32,192 nt of DNA, from positions 1-32,192 of the forward strand of contig NZ_ALWX01000062.1 of NCBI RefSeq assembly GCF_000297495.1, given 5' to 3'. Shown piece by piece: positions 20,959 to 28,629 of this stretch. This DNA comes from Janibacter hoylei PVAS-1 (lineage in GTDB: Bacteria > Actinomycetota > Actinomycetes > Actinomycetales > Dermatophilaceae). A model generated the notes under the pieces. That model saw only the letters and a list, made by a program, of their open reading frames with translations. It was not told the DNA's origin and did no database searches. Numbering within the stretch: the first letter of the stretch is position 1; every line of letters begins with the position of its first letter. The position numbers and the translations under genes are program-made.

Positions 20959-21924
20959 TCAGTGGGCCGCTGCGCCCTCCCCTTCGTCCTTGCCGAAGGG
21001 CAGCACGTGCATGACCGCGACGACGACGGCACCGACGAGCAGGCCGAGGATCGCCGAGGCGACGGTGTTGGTCAGCCAGCCGAGCACGCCGCCGAGGGCG
21101 CCGGTCGCCCCGTGGACGAGCTCCTCGAGGTGGTGGACGAACTCGTAGGGCTGCGGGAGCCAGCCGGTCTCCTCCTCCAGGCCCACGAGGATGATGTGGC
21201 CACCGACCCAGAGCATCGCGGCGACACCGACGACGGACAGCACGCTGAGCAGCTTCGGCATGCCGGAGACGAGGCCCTGGCCGATCGTCTGCGAGAGGCC
21301 GGACTCGCGCTTGGCGAGGGCCAGACCGATGTCGTCCATCTTGACGATGAGCGCGACGGTCCCGTAGACGACGAGCGTGATGACGACGGCGACGACGATC
21401 ATCACGGCGAGCAGGTACCAGAAGGAGTCGTTGAGCCCCTCGTCGAGGACCGCCTTGAGCGAGATGACCATGATCTCGGCGGAGAGGATGAAGTCTGTGG
21501 TCACCGCGCCCTTGACGATCGAGTCCTCGTCACCGATCTGCCCCTCCTCCTCAGCGTGGTGGCCGTGGCCGGAGACCTTCTCCCAGATCTTCTCGGCGCC
21601 CTCGAAGCACAGGTAGGTGCCGCCGAGCATGAGCAGCGGCGAGAGCAACCACGGGATGAAGGCGTTGAGCAACAGGATCGCGGGCACGATGAAGACGAGC
21701 TTGTTGCGCAGCGACCCGATGGTGATCCGCTTGATGATCGGCAGCTCGCGCTTGGGGTCGAGCCCCTCGACGTAGCGCGGGGTGACCGCTGTGTCGTCCA
21801 CGACGACGCCGGCGGCCTTGACGCTGGCGCGCCCGGAGGCTGCGGCCACGTCGTCGATGGACGCCGCGGCGGCGCGGGCCAGCACCGAGATGTCGTCGAG
21901 CAGGGCGAAGAGACCGCCGCTCAT
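20959..21924 (-). CDS. DUF808 family membrane protein (YedI-like)
   Basis: A 321-residue inner-membrane protein. The opening MSGGLFALLDDISVLARAAAASIDDVAAASGRAS and the KAAGVVVDDTAVTPRYVEGLDPKRELPIIKRI stretch are diagnostic of DUF808/YedI. Hydrophobic segments: LVFIVPAILLLNAFIPWLLSPLLML, DFILSAEIMVISLKAVL, FWYLLAVMIVVAVVITLVVYGTVALIV, LLSVLSVVGVAAMLWVGGHIILV and a last pair near the C-terminus. Acidic and His-rich loops (GHGHHAEEEGQIGDED) could touch metal or protons; function is unknown. ATG 21924 shares ATGA with the stop of a 12-residue upstream ORF, which probably delivers ribosomes to it. Confidence 0.9.
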   Translation of the reverse strand: MSGGLFALLDDISVLARAAAASIDDVAAASGRASVKAAGVVVDDTAVTPRYVEGLDPKRELPIIKRITIGSLRNKLVFIVPAILLLNAFIPWLLSPLLMLGGTYLCFEGAEKIWEKVSGHGHHAEEEGQIGDEDSIVKGAVTTDFILSAEIMVISLKAVLDEGLNDSFWYLLAVMIVVAVVITLVVYGTVALIVKMDDIGLALAKRESGLSQTIGQGLVSGMPKLLSVLSVVGVAAMLWVGGHIILVGLEEETGWLPQPYEFVHHLEELVHGATGALGGVLGWLTNTVASAILGLLVGAVVVAVMHVLPFGKDEGEGAAAH

Positions 21925-21959
21925 CGCCGGGATCCGGTCATCGTGTGAGTCGTCTGCAC
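21921..21959 (-). CDS. Leaderless 12-residue upstream ORF of the DUF808 gene
   Basis: GTG 21959 begins a 13-codon frame, VQTTHTMTGSRR then TGA at 21923-21921. The stop overlaps the DUF808 start as ATGA. TACGCT lies six bases before the GTG, the same leaderless layout seen at several genes here, and no Shine-Dalgarno is evident for DUF808 itself. So the short frame may serve mainly to bring ribosomes to DUF808 by termination-reinitiation. No peptide function is implied. Confidence 0.5.
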   Translation of the reverse strand: MQTTHTMTGSRR

Positions 21960-21965
21960 GGGGAC

Positions 21966-21971
21966 AGCGTA
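21966..21971 (-). promoter_or_regulatory. -10-like element TACGCT before the upstream ORF
   Basis: TACGCT on the minus strand is six bases from GTG 21959. Confidence 0.45.
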
Positions 21972-21994
21972 TGGGAGCCCGGCGGTCGGTGCGC

Positions 21995-23419
21995 TCAGGC
22001 GAGCGGCGGCGACTCCACGTGGTCCTCGGGCGGGTTGAAGTCGAGCCCGAGCAGCGCATTTTCGACGACCTCGGTGAGCGCCGGGTGGATCCAGTACTGG
22101 CCGCGGACCATGTCGGCGACCGGTTGGTCGAAGGCCATCATCTGGATGAGCGGCTGGACGAGGGTCGAGGCCTCGGGGCCCAGGAGGTGCCCACCGACGA
22201 GCCGCCCGGTGCGACGGTCGGCGATGACCTTACAGATGCTGCTCGTGTCCTCCATGGCCCAGCCGTAGGCGGTGTCTCCGTACCGCTGCACCTTGACGCT
22301 GATGTCGAGCCCCTGAGCGCGGGCCTCCTCCTCGGTGAGCCCGACGGAGGCGATCTGCGGGTGGGTGAAGACCGCGGCCGGCACGGCGGTGTGGGTGAAG
22401 GACTGCAGGTCCTCGGGGTGGGCGAGGTTGTGGGCGACGACGCGGGCCTCGTGGTTGGCGACGTGCTTGAGCTGGAAGGGGGAGCTGGCGTCCCCGAGGG
22501 ACCACACCCCGTCGGCGGTGGTGCGGCCGTGCTCGTCGACGACGATGCGGTGGTCGTCGCGCACCTCGACACCGGCGAGGTCCAGGCCCATGTGCTGCGT
22601 GCTCGGGCGGCGGCCGGTCGCGGCGAGCACGACGTCGGTGACGACGCTCGAGCCGTCGGAGAGTGTGACGGTGATGCCGTCGTCACCCCGTCGCAGGTCC
22701 GTGACCGTCGTCCTGAGCCGCACGTCCCACTGACCCGCGGCTGCCGCGGTAAAGGCCTCGGAGATGTCGCCGTCGAGATGACGCAGCAGGCGGTCTCCAC
22801 GGGCGGAGACGACGACCTCGGTCCCGAAGGCGGAGAAGACGTGGGCCATCTCCATCGCGATGTAGCCACCTCCGACGACGAGCATCCGCGCCGGCAGCTC
22901 CGGCAGGCGCATGACGGTGTCAGAGGTGTGGATCTGGACGTCCTCACGCGCCGCTGCGTTGCCGAGCTCCTGTGGGCACGTCGCGTGCGCCCCGGTCGCG
23001 ATGACGACCTGTCCGGCCCGCACCTGCTCGGTCGTGCCGTCGCGCATCTCGACCTCGAGCTCGCGCGGCCCGGTGAAGCGGGCCCGTCCACGCAGCAGGT
23101 GCACCCCCTCGCCGTCGCGCCGGTAGGCCTCGCCGGCGGCGGAGATCGGGTCGATCCGACCGAAGACGCGGTCGCGCACGTCGGTGAAACGCACCCGCTC
23201 GAGGGTCGCGTCGACACCCAGGCGGCCCCCTTCGCGCACCGCGGTGGCGATCTCGGCGACGTGGACGTACATCTTCGTCGGGATGCACCCGACGTTGAGG
23301 CAGGTTCCGCCGAAGACGGCTCCCCCTTCGATCATCGCGAAGGTGCGATCCGACAGCTCATCGGTGAGCAGGCTGTTGCCCGATCCGCTGCCGATGACAG
23401 CGATGTCGACGTCGATCAC
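21995..23419 (-). CDS. mtr: Mycothione reductase
   Basis: NADPH-dependent flavoprotein that reduces mycothione to mycothiol, the main thiol of actinobacteria. The 474-residue protein has the FAD-binding VIGSGSGNSLLTDE, the redox pair GGTCLNVGCIPTKM (Cys40-Cys45), the NAD(P)H site MLVVGGGYIAMEMAHVFSAFG, the FAD segment TADGVWSLGDASS, and the interface His-Glu pair IHPALTEVVENAL (His445, Glu450). GSGSGNS and the overall match fit mycothione reductase better than lipoamide dehydrogenase or mercuric reductase. GTG 23419 overlaps the SIS-gene stop by four bases (GTGA), so it is the last gene of the phosphomannomutase operon, an unusual partner compared with mycobacteria. Confidence 0.9.
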   Translation of the reverse strand: MIDVDIAVIGSGSGNSLLTDELSDRTFAMIEGGAVFGGTCLNVGCIPTKMYVHVAEIATAVREGGRLGVDATLERVRFTDVRDRVFGRIDPISAAGEAYRRDGEGVHLLRGRARFTGPRELEVEMRDGTTEQVRAGQVVIATGAHATCPQELGNAAAREDVQIHTSDTVMRLPELPARMLVVGGGYIAMEMAHVFSAFGTEVVVSARGDRLLRHLDGDISEAFTAAAAGQWDVRLRTTVTDLRRGDDGITVTLSDGSSVVTDVVLAATGRRPSTQHMGLDLAGVEVRDDHRIVVDEHGRTTADGVWSLGDASSPFQLKHVANHEARVVAHNLAHPEDLQSFTHTAVPAAVFTHPQIASVGLTEEEARAQGLDISVKVQRYGDTAYGWAMEDTSSICKVIADRRTGRLVGGHLLGPEASTLVQPLIQMMAFDQPVADMVRGQYWIHPALTEVVENALLGLDFNPPEDHVESPPLA

Positions 23420-24594
23420 TCTGGGGCCTTCCGTGGGAGGGGCAGCTCGGAGATGCCCGGCGCCGACGCCGGGTCGAGCCCGTGGCCGATCGCCAGGTAG
23501 GTGGCGGCGTAGTCGGTGAGTGCCACGAGCTCAGCGAGCCGGGCGAGGTCGTGACCCGGGCCCGCCCAGTGCTCGAGCACCCGCACCCCGGCCGACTGCG
23601 CGTGGTCGGCGATGGACTGGGCGGTGTTGTGCCGCTCGACCTCCTCCGGCCGCCCGTCCGCGGTCGGTCGCGGGTCGCGCAGCAGGAGCAGGCCGAGCTC
23701 CGGCCCGGCGGGACCGTCGATGTAGGGGTCGGCGAAGACGTCGCGGCCGCCGTCAGGAGCGCTCGCGGCGCCGGTGAAGGGGCCGGAGAGGCAGGCGAGG
23801 ACCTGGGCTGCCGCATCGGGCAGCCGCCCCCAGGTCGACGGGGTGCGTGCCGTGCGGGCGAGCATCGTGCTCGCACGGCGCGCGGCGACCCCGGTGACCG
23901 GGCCGTCACCGAGGACGACGGGCACCCGGCTCGAGAGGTCGAGCGCGAGGGTCTTGGCGGGGTTGACGAAGTACTCGGCGTCGGGCCGACAGGCCTCGGC
24001 CTGCGCGTCCAGCCGGTCAGCCACGTCGCCGAGGACGTCGCCGGGCACGTCGACGACGCCGCAGGCGGCCACGGCCAGGACGGCGCGAGCGACCATCCCC
24101 CACAGGGCCGCCCGCGAGTGCCCGCTACCCGGCTCGATCGGCAGGTGCACGCCGCGTGCCGCGTGCGCCGCCTCGGCGAGTGGGCTGTCCGGCGCCCCGA
24201 TCGTCAGCACCTGGGCCCCACGCCGGGCAGCCTCACGGGCCTGCCGCACGGGACCGTCGGCGCGACCGGAGAGGGAGACGGCGACGACGAGGTCCAGCGT
24301 GCCGACCCAGCCGGGCAGCGGCCCGGACCCGTCGGCGGTCAGCAGCACCGGCCCGGTGCGGGCGGCGAGCAGGTCGAGCACCGTCCCCACGCCCTCGGCC
24401 CCACCGACCGCGGCGACGTGCACCGCTCGTGGCCGCTCTCCCCCGGCCACGAGCCCGAGGTCGGTCTCCGCGGCGATGGCGACCGCTCGACGGACCTGCG
24501 CCCCGGCTCCGGCCAGGCTGCGCAGCACGTCGCTGCGGTCGACGGCGCGGCGGCGTCCCTCGTCGTCGAGCAGGGTCTCGTCGAAGGGAGACAT
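23416..24594 (-). CDS. SIS-domain protein, phosphoglucose/phosphomannose isomerase type (Rv3256c-like)
   Basis: A 392-residue protein with two sugar-isomerase halves. Visible: VHVAAVGGAEGVGTVLDLLAA (first nucleotide-like loop), LDLVVAVSLSGRADGPVRQAREAARRGAQVLTIGAPDSPLAEAA (the SLSG phosphosugar loop), PIEPGSGHSRAALWGMVAR, and a C-terminal half ending LVALTDYAATYLAIGHGLDP, typical of the PGI-PMI C-terminal domain. The same gene sits beside manB in mycobacteria (Rv3256c). It probably supports mannose phosphate supply, but isomerase activity is not proven. ATG 24594 follows the Trm112-like stop by seven bases, and the stop overlaps the mycothione reductase start. Confidence 0.85.
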   Translation of the reverse strand: MSPFDETLLDDEGRRRAVDRSDVLRSLAGAGAQVRRAVAIAAETDLGLVAGGERPRAVHVAAVGGAEGVGTVLDLLAARTGPVLLTADGSGPLPGWVGTLDLVVAVSLSGRADGPVRQAREAARRGAQVLTIGAPDSPLAEAAHAARGVHLPIEPGSGHSRAALWGMVARAVLAVAACGVVDVPGDVLGDVADRLDAQAEACRPDAEYFVNPAKTLALDLSSRVPVVLGDGPVTGVAARRASTMLARTARTPSTWGRLPDAAAQVLACLSGPFTGAASAPDGGRDVFADPYIDGPAGPELGLLLLRDPRPTADGRPEEVERHNTAQSIADHAQSAGVRVLEHWAGPGHDLARLAELVALTDYAATYLAIGHGLDPASAPGISELPLPRKAPE

Positions 24595-24601
24595 CGTCGC
24601 C

Positions 24602-24793
24602 TCAGGCCCGCGGACGGGCCTCGTCGACGAGCAGGACGGGGATGCCGTCCTCGACCCGGTAGGCCAGACCGCAGTCGCCGCCGGTGCACACGAGCTCGGG
24701 GCCGGCGGCGCCGGTCTCGTCGCGCAGCTCGCTGCGGCACGCGGGGCAGCGCAAGATCTCCCGCAGCCAGGGCTCGATGACGGGGTCGCTCAT
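24602..24793 (-). CDS. Trm112-like zinc-ribbon protein
   Basis: A 63-residue protein: WLREILRCPACRSELRDETG, then CTGGDCGLAYRVEDGIPVLLVDEARP. The CPAC and CTGGDC pairs form a zinc ribbon, and GLAYRVEDGIPVLL is the signature of Trm112/UPF0434. In eukaryotes and archaea Trm112 activates methyltransferases; the bacterial role is unclear. It is the second gene of the phosphomannomutase operon, one base after that stop and seven before the SIS gene. Confidence 0.9.
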   Translation of the reverse strand: MSDPVIEPWLREILRCPACRSELRDETGAAGPELVCTGGDCGLAYRVEDGIPVLLVDEARPRA

Positions 24794-24794
24794 G

Positions 24795-26225
24795 TCAGGC
24801 CTCTCGGATGGTCGTCAGGACGTCGTCGCGCACGCGGGCCATCGTCGCCTCGTCCGCGGCCTCGACGTTGAGCCGCAGGAGCGGCTCGGTGTTGCTGGGG
24901 CGCAGGTTGAACCACCACATCGGGCCGTCTGCTCCCGCGTGGGTGACGGTCAGCCCGTCGAGCTCGTCGACGACCGTCGCGTCGGTGACGAAGCGCTCCC
25001 GGACGACCTCGGTCACCGCGGCCGCGTCCGCGACCGTCGAGTTGATCTCGCCGGAGGCGACGTAGCGCTCGTAGGGCGCCATGACCTCGCTGAGCGGGGC
25101 GTCGGTCTCGCCGAGCGCGGCGAGCACGTGCATGGCCGCGAGCATCCCGGTGTCGGCGAACCAGAAGTCGCGGAAGTAGTAGTGCGCGGAGTGCTCGCCG
25201 CCGAAGACGGCGTCGTGCTCGCTCATGACCGCCTTGACGTAGGAGTGGCCGACGCGGGTGCGCACGGGCCGGGCACCCCCTTCGGCGATGATCTGGGGCA
25301 CCGCGGCAGAGGTGATGGCGTTGTGCACGATCGCGACCTCGCCGGCGTCGCGCCCGGCGGCGACCTCGCGGTCGATCTCGCGGCGGGCGATCATCGCGGT
25401 GATCGCGCTCGGGCTGACCGGCTCGCCCCGCTCGTCGACGACGAAGCAGCGGTCGGCGTCACCGTCGAAGGCGATGCCGATGTCGGCGCCGTGGCTGCGC
25501 ACCCGCTCCTGCAGGTCGACGAGATTCTTGGGGTCGAGGGGGTTGGCCTCGTGGTTGGGGAAGGTGCCGTCGAGCTCGAAGTACATCGGGTCGATCGTCA
25601 GGGGCAGCTCGGGCAGGCCCGAGCCGGTGCCGAGGACGGCGGGGACGGTGAGGCCGCCCATGCCGTTGCCGGCGTCGACGGTGACCCGGAGCGACCGGGA
25701 GCCGGAGAGGTCGACGAGCTCGCGCAGGAAGCCCGCGTAGTCGGCGAGGACGTCGCGCTCGGTGACCGTGCCCGGGCGCACCCCGTCGAAGGCGGAGACG
25801 CCGGCGTCGAGGTGCTGCTGGGCGAGGTCGCGGATGTCGGCGAGGCCGCTGTCCTGCCCGACCGGTCTGGCCCCGGCGCGGCAGAACTTGATGCCGTTGT
25901 ACCTGGCCGGGTTGTGGCTGGCGGTGAACATCGCGCCGGGCAGACCGAGGGCACCACTGGCGTAGTACAGACCGTCGGTGCTCGCGAGCCCGATGAGGAC
26001 GGCGTCCACGCCCCGGGCGGTGATGCCGCGGGCGAGGGCGTCGACGAGCTCCGGCGAGCTCGGGCGCATGTCGTGGCCGATGACCACGGCGGTGGCCCCC
26101 TCGGCGAGGGCGACGACCTCGGCGAAGGCCGCCCCGAGCGCGTGGGCGACGTCGATGTTCAGCTGGTCCGGGACGACGCCGCGCACGTCGTAGGCCTTGA
26201 CGAAGTCGGAGAGCGTGGTGGTCAC
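24795..26225 (-). CDS. manB: Phosphomannomutase/phosphoglucomutase (ManB)
   Basis: Interconverts mannose-6-P and mannose-1-P (or the glucose pair), feeding GDP-mannose for lipomannan-type glycans and glycoproteins. The 476-residue protein has the start FVKAYDVRGVVPDQLN, the phosphoserine loop FTASHNPARYNGIK (Ser103), the metal loop IAFDGDADRCFVVDE, the sugar-binding GGEHSAHYYFRDFWFADTG, and the C-terminal phosphate site RPSNTEPLLRLNVEA. GTG 26225 is supported by TAGGCT six bases upstream. It leads an operon of manB, Trm112-like, SIS and mtr with gaps of 1 and 7 bases and a 4-base overlap. Confidence 0.93.
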   Translation of the reverse strand: MTTTLSDFVKAYDVRGVVPDQLNIDVAHALGAAFAEVVALAEGATAVVIGHDMRPSSPELVDALARGITARGVDAVLIGLASTDGLYYASGALGLPGAMFTASHNPARYNGIKFCRAGARPVGQDSGLADIRDLAQQHLDAGVSAFDGVRPGTVTERDVLADYAGFLRELVDLSGSRSLRVTVDAGNGMGGLTVPAVLGTGSGLPELPLTIDPMYFELDGTFPNHEANPLDPKNLVDLQERVRSHGADIGIAFDGDADRCFVVDERGEPVSPSAITAMIARREIDREVAAGRDAGEVAIVHNAITSAAVPQIIAEGGARPVRTRVGHSYVKAVMSEHDAVFGGEHSAHYYFRDFWFADTGMLAAMHVLAALGETDAPLSEVMAPYERYVASGEINSTVADAAAVTEVVRERFVTDATVVDELDGLTVTHAGADGPMWWFNLRPSNTEPLLRLNVEAADEATMARVRDDVLTTIREA

Positions 26226-26231
26226 CCCGTC

Positions 26232-26237
26232 AGCCTA
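26232..26237 (-). promoter_or_regulatory. -10-like element TAGGCT before manB, leaderless layout
   Basis: TAGGCT on the minus strand is six bases from GTG 26225 and four bases past the hairpin at 26242-26261. Confidence 0.5.
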
Positions 26238-26241
26238 GTTC

Positions 26242-26261
26242 GCCCACGACGTCTCGTGGGC
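26242..26261 (-). terminator. Hairpin terminator after the DUF3499 gene
   Basis: GCCCACGA (26242-26249), loop CGTC, TCGTGGGC (26254-26261): a perfect 8-bp stem eight bases past the DUF3499 stop. It separates that gene from manB. No T-tract. Confidence 0.55.
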
Positions 26262-26269
26262 AGGGGTCG

Positions 26270-26653
26270 TCAGTCGCGGTCGCGCAGGACGCGCAGGTGG
26301 CCGCGGCGGCCGGTCTCGGTGACCGTCGTCGGCTCGGGGCGGGCCCTCGTCGGCAGGCTGGCGGTCCGCTCGGAGTCGGTCGCCGGCTCGGGGCGGCGGC
26401 GGACCGCCTCGGCGACGGCGACGAGGTCGTCGTAGGTGGCCGGGGCGGGCTGGTCGGTCGCCAGGCGCACGACGTCCCACCCGCGGGGAGCAGTGAGCCG
26501 CTGGGCGTGCTCGTCGCAGAGGTCGTAGGCGTGCGGCTCGGCGTAGGTGGCGAGCGGACCAAGGACGACCGTCGAGTCGGAGTAGACGTACGTGAGCGTC
26601 CCGGCGGCCGGTCGTGCGCAGGCGGCACGGGAGCACTGGCGGGAGAGAGTCAC
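26270..26653 (-). CDS. DUF3499 family protein
   Basis: A 127-residue protein. SRQCSRAACARPAAGTLTYVYSDSTVVLGPLA ... EPHAYDLCDEHAQRLTAPRGWDVVRL is the DUF3499 signature, with Cys and His residues (CSRAAC, CDEH) placed like a zinc-binding finger. The last 50 residues are charged and probably disordered. GTG 26653 is supported by TAGCCT six bases upstream. The same neighbour of manB and the metallopeptidase is found in mycobacteria (Rv3258c). Function unknown. Confidence 0.9.
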   Translation of the reverse strand: MTLSRQCSRAACARPAAGTLTYVYSDSTVVLGPLATYAEPHAYDLCDEHAQRLTAPRGWDVVRLATDQPAPATYDDLVAVAEAVRRRPEPATDSERTASLPTRARPEPTTVTETGRRGHLRVLRDRD

Positions 26654-26659
26654 CCGTGC

Positions 26660-26665
26660 AGGCTA
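26660..26665 (-). promoter_or_regulatory. -10-like element TAGCCT, leaderless layout
   Basis: TAGCCT on the minus strand is six bases from GTG 26653. Confidence 0.5.
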
Positions 26666-26711
26666 GGCCACGAGGGACCGGATGCACGAAGGCACGCCGA
26701 CCGCCTCCCCC

Positions 26712-26717
26712 TACGAT
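26712..26717 (+). promoter_or_regulatory. -10-like element TACGAT, near-leaderless layout
   Basis: TACGAT is seven bases before GTG 26725; it faces the DUF3499 promoter across about 46 bp. Confidence 0.45.
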
Positions 26718-26724
26718 CGTGCTC

Positions 26725-27123
26725 GTGAGTCGTCATCGGGATCGTCGTGGACGGGGCCTGCGCGGTCCGCTGGCCGTGCCGGGGGTCCCCGCCATGACGA
26801 CCCGAGCCGAGGCCTTCGACGACCTCGTGGTCGACACGGCGCAGCGCTTCCGCGGGGTGCTGGGCCGCCGGTGGGAGGCGGTCGAGTTCGCCGTCGAGGA
26901 CATCCCACCGTCGGACCCGGCCGGCTGGGAGGACGGGGTCCCGCTGGCCCGCATGTGGCCGGCCGAGGGCGCCCTGCCCGCGCGGATCGTCGTCTACCGG
27001 CGCCCGGTGGAGACCGCCGCCCGAGGTGTCGAGCCCGTCGACCTCGTGCACGAGGTCATGGTCGAGCAGGTGGCGCTGCTGCTCGGGGTCGACCCCGACG
27101 AGGTCGACCCGGACCGCCGCTAG
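26725..27123 (+). CDS. Metallopeptidase-family (zincin-like) protein with degenerate HExxH
   Basis: A 132-residue protein (Rv3259-like) whose core AEAFDDLVVDTAQRFRGVLGRRWEAVEFAVEDIPPSDP ... ARIVVYRRPVETAARGVEPVDLVHEVMVEQVALLLGVDPDEVDPDRR matches the small minimal-gluzincin family. The active helix should read HExxH; here it is HEVMV, so the second zinc-binding His is absent and peptidase activity is doubtful. That loss is common in actinobacterial members as I remember. GTG 26725 is chosen because TACGAT is seven bases upstream; an ATG at codon 24 (MTTRAEAFDD) is a reasonable alternative. It is divergent from DUF3499 and convergent with DUF5719. Confidence 0.8.
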   Translation: MSRHRDRRGRGLRGPLAVPGVPAMTTRAEAFDDLVVDTAQRFRGVLGRRWEAVEFAVEDIPPSDPAGWEDGVPLARMWPAEGALPARIVVYRRPVETAARGVEPVDLVHEVMVEQVALLLGVDPDEVDPDRR

Positions 27124-27159
27124 GGCGCCGCGGTCACCGACGGCCGGGACGAAGGGCGG

Positions 27160-28629
27160 TCAGCGCACCTGGGTGACGGGCACGTCGCGGACGGAGACCC
27201 GCGTGGGCAGCAGCGGGATCGAGGTCGTCTCGGCGCGCGGGTCGGACGACGGCGGGGCGAGCACCACGGCGCCGTGCAGCCTCCCCCGGGTCGGTCGCAG
27301 CCAGACGGCCTCGGCCCCGTCGACCTGCACCGTGGTCCCGCTGCGGGCCTCGAGGTCGATGCTCTCCGTGGTCACCTCGCCCTCGCGCTGTACGAAGAGC
27401 TCGGCGGACGCCGCGTCCTCCGGGGCGACGACCTGCACGAGTCGGCGCAGGCCCCTGTCGGCGTCGACGGGCAGCACCGCCCCGGCGAGGGTGCCTGCCG
27501 GTGGTGTCGCGACCGACCACGCATGGTCCTCGCGGTCGCGGTCGTCCTGCACGGTCGTCGCGGCCGCTGCGACGACGGGTTCGTCGGACTCGATCTCCCA
27601 CCCGGCGAGCGCGGCGTCGGCGGGCAGCTCGACCTCGACCATCTCGTCGGCGGGCACGGTGACGACCTCGATGCTCGTCGCGGGCCCTTCGCCGAGCCGT
27701 CGCACCTGGACGACGGCGTCGCGCTCGCCCGGGGCGGCCAGGACGAGCGTGCGCGCGCTGCCCCCAGCCCAGCCGGGGACGACGAGGCGGCGGGCCGGCG
27801 CCGCCGTCGGGGGCACGATCTCGACACCCGCGGGGTCGAGACCGTCGCGGTGGTGGTCGACGAGGGTGGGCACGACGAGCCCGCCCGTCACCGTGACGTG
27901 CACCGCCTGCGGGTGCTGGGTGCCACCGATGCCGTCGAGCAGGACGACGCTGCGCCCGTGCGCGGGGACGACCACCGAGCGCTCGGCGTCGTCACCGGAG
28001 GTGCCGACGAGGTCGAGCTGGACGCTCACGGAGTTGCCGCCGGGGTTGGCGAGGACGAGGCGCTCCTGGCGTCCCGCCTCACCACCGCCCGCGACGAGCC
28101 AGGCGTCGGCGGTCGCGGTCGGGCAGGGGGTCGCGGCGAGACCTCGCACCTGCTTGCCACCGGCCTCGAGACTCTGGCCGGCGAGCAGCCCCGGGGCCCG
28201 CTCCTGCGTGGCCTGCACCCGCACGGCGTGCTCGTCGAGCTCGTCGAGGGTGCGGGTCGTCGGGCCGCTGCGCGGGGTGCCCTCCTCGGGTGTCGCCGGC
28301 TCGCCGGTGAGGGCCTCGACGGTGATGTCACCCGGCTCGTCCGTCGGCTCCACGAGCCCGTCGAGCACTTCTGCGGGAGCGGCGTGCGCGGTCACCGACC
28401 CGGCCACGTCGACCGTCGACGTCTCGTCGTCGCCGGCGAAGGGGTCCCCCGTGCAGTACGAGGTGGACTGGGTGGCGGCGACCCGGGCTGCCGTCGGCGG
28501 GGCCGCGGTGCCCGTCGACACCTCGCCCACGCGGCCGGCACCGACGACGAGGCCGGCGGCAGCCAGCCCGACGGCGGCGACCCGGACCACCGGGGGGACC
28601 CATCCGTTGGTCGAGGGACGTGGACTCAC
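27160..28629 (-). CDS. DUF5719 family secreted/membrane protein
   Basis: A 489-residue protein with an N-terminal signal anchor (VVRVAAVGLAAAGLVVGAGRV, about residues 14-34) and a long exported part of repeated beta segments: TADAWLVAGGGEAGRQERLVLANPGGNSVSVQLDLVG ... VVPAHGRSVVLLDG ... RRLVVPGWAGGSARTLVLAAPG ... SAELFVQREGEV. This repeat of about 90 residues fits DUF5719, which accompanies the large GT2 gene in actinobacteria. GTG 28629 overlaps the GT2 stop (GTGA), so the two are made together. Probably an outer-face partner of the glycosyltransferase; function unproven. Confidence 0.85.
   Translation of the reverse strand: MSPRPSTNGWVPPVVRVAAVGLAAAGLVVGAGRVGEVSTGTAAPPTAARVAATQSTSYCTGDPFAGDDETSTVDVAGSVTAHAAPAEVLDGLVEPTDEPGDITVEALTGEPATPEEGTPRSGPTTRTLDELDEHAVRVQATQERAPGLLAGQSLEAGGKQVRGLAATPCPTATADAWLVAGGGEAGRQERLVLANPGGNSVSVQLDLVGTSGDDAERSVVVPAHGRSVVLLDGIGGTQHPQAVHVTVTGGLVVPTLVDHHRDGLDPAGVEIVPPTAAPARRLVVPGWAGGSARTLVLAAPGERDAVVQVRRLGEGPATSIEVVTVPADEMVEVELPADAALAGWEIESDEPVVAAAATTVQDDRDREDHAWSVATPPAGTLAGAVLPVDADRGLRRLVQVVAPEDAASAELFVQREGEVTTESIDLEARSGTTVQVDGAEAVWLRPTRGRLHGAVVLAPPSSDPRAETTSIPLLPTRVSVRDVPVTQVR

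Noticed and set aside
21782..23500. 572-residue plus-strand open frame over DUF808 and mtr
   Set aside because: Antisense shadow of two well-supported genes; no recognisable protein features.
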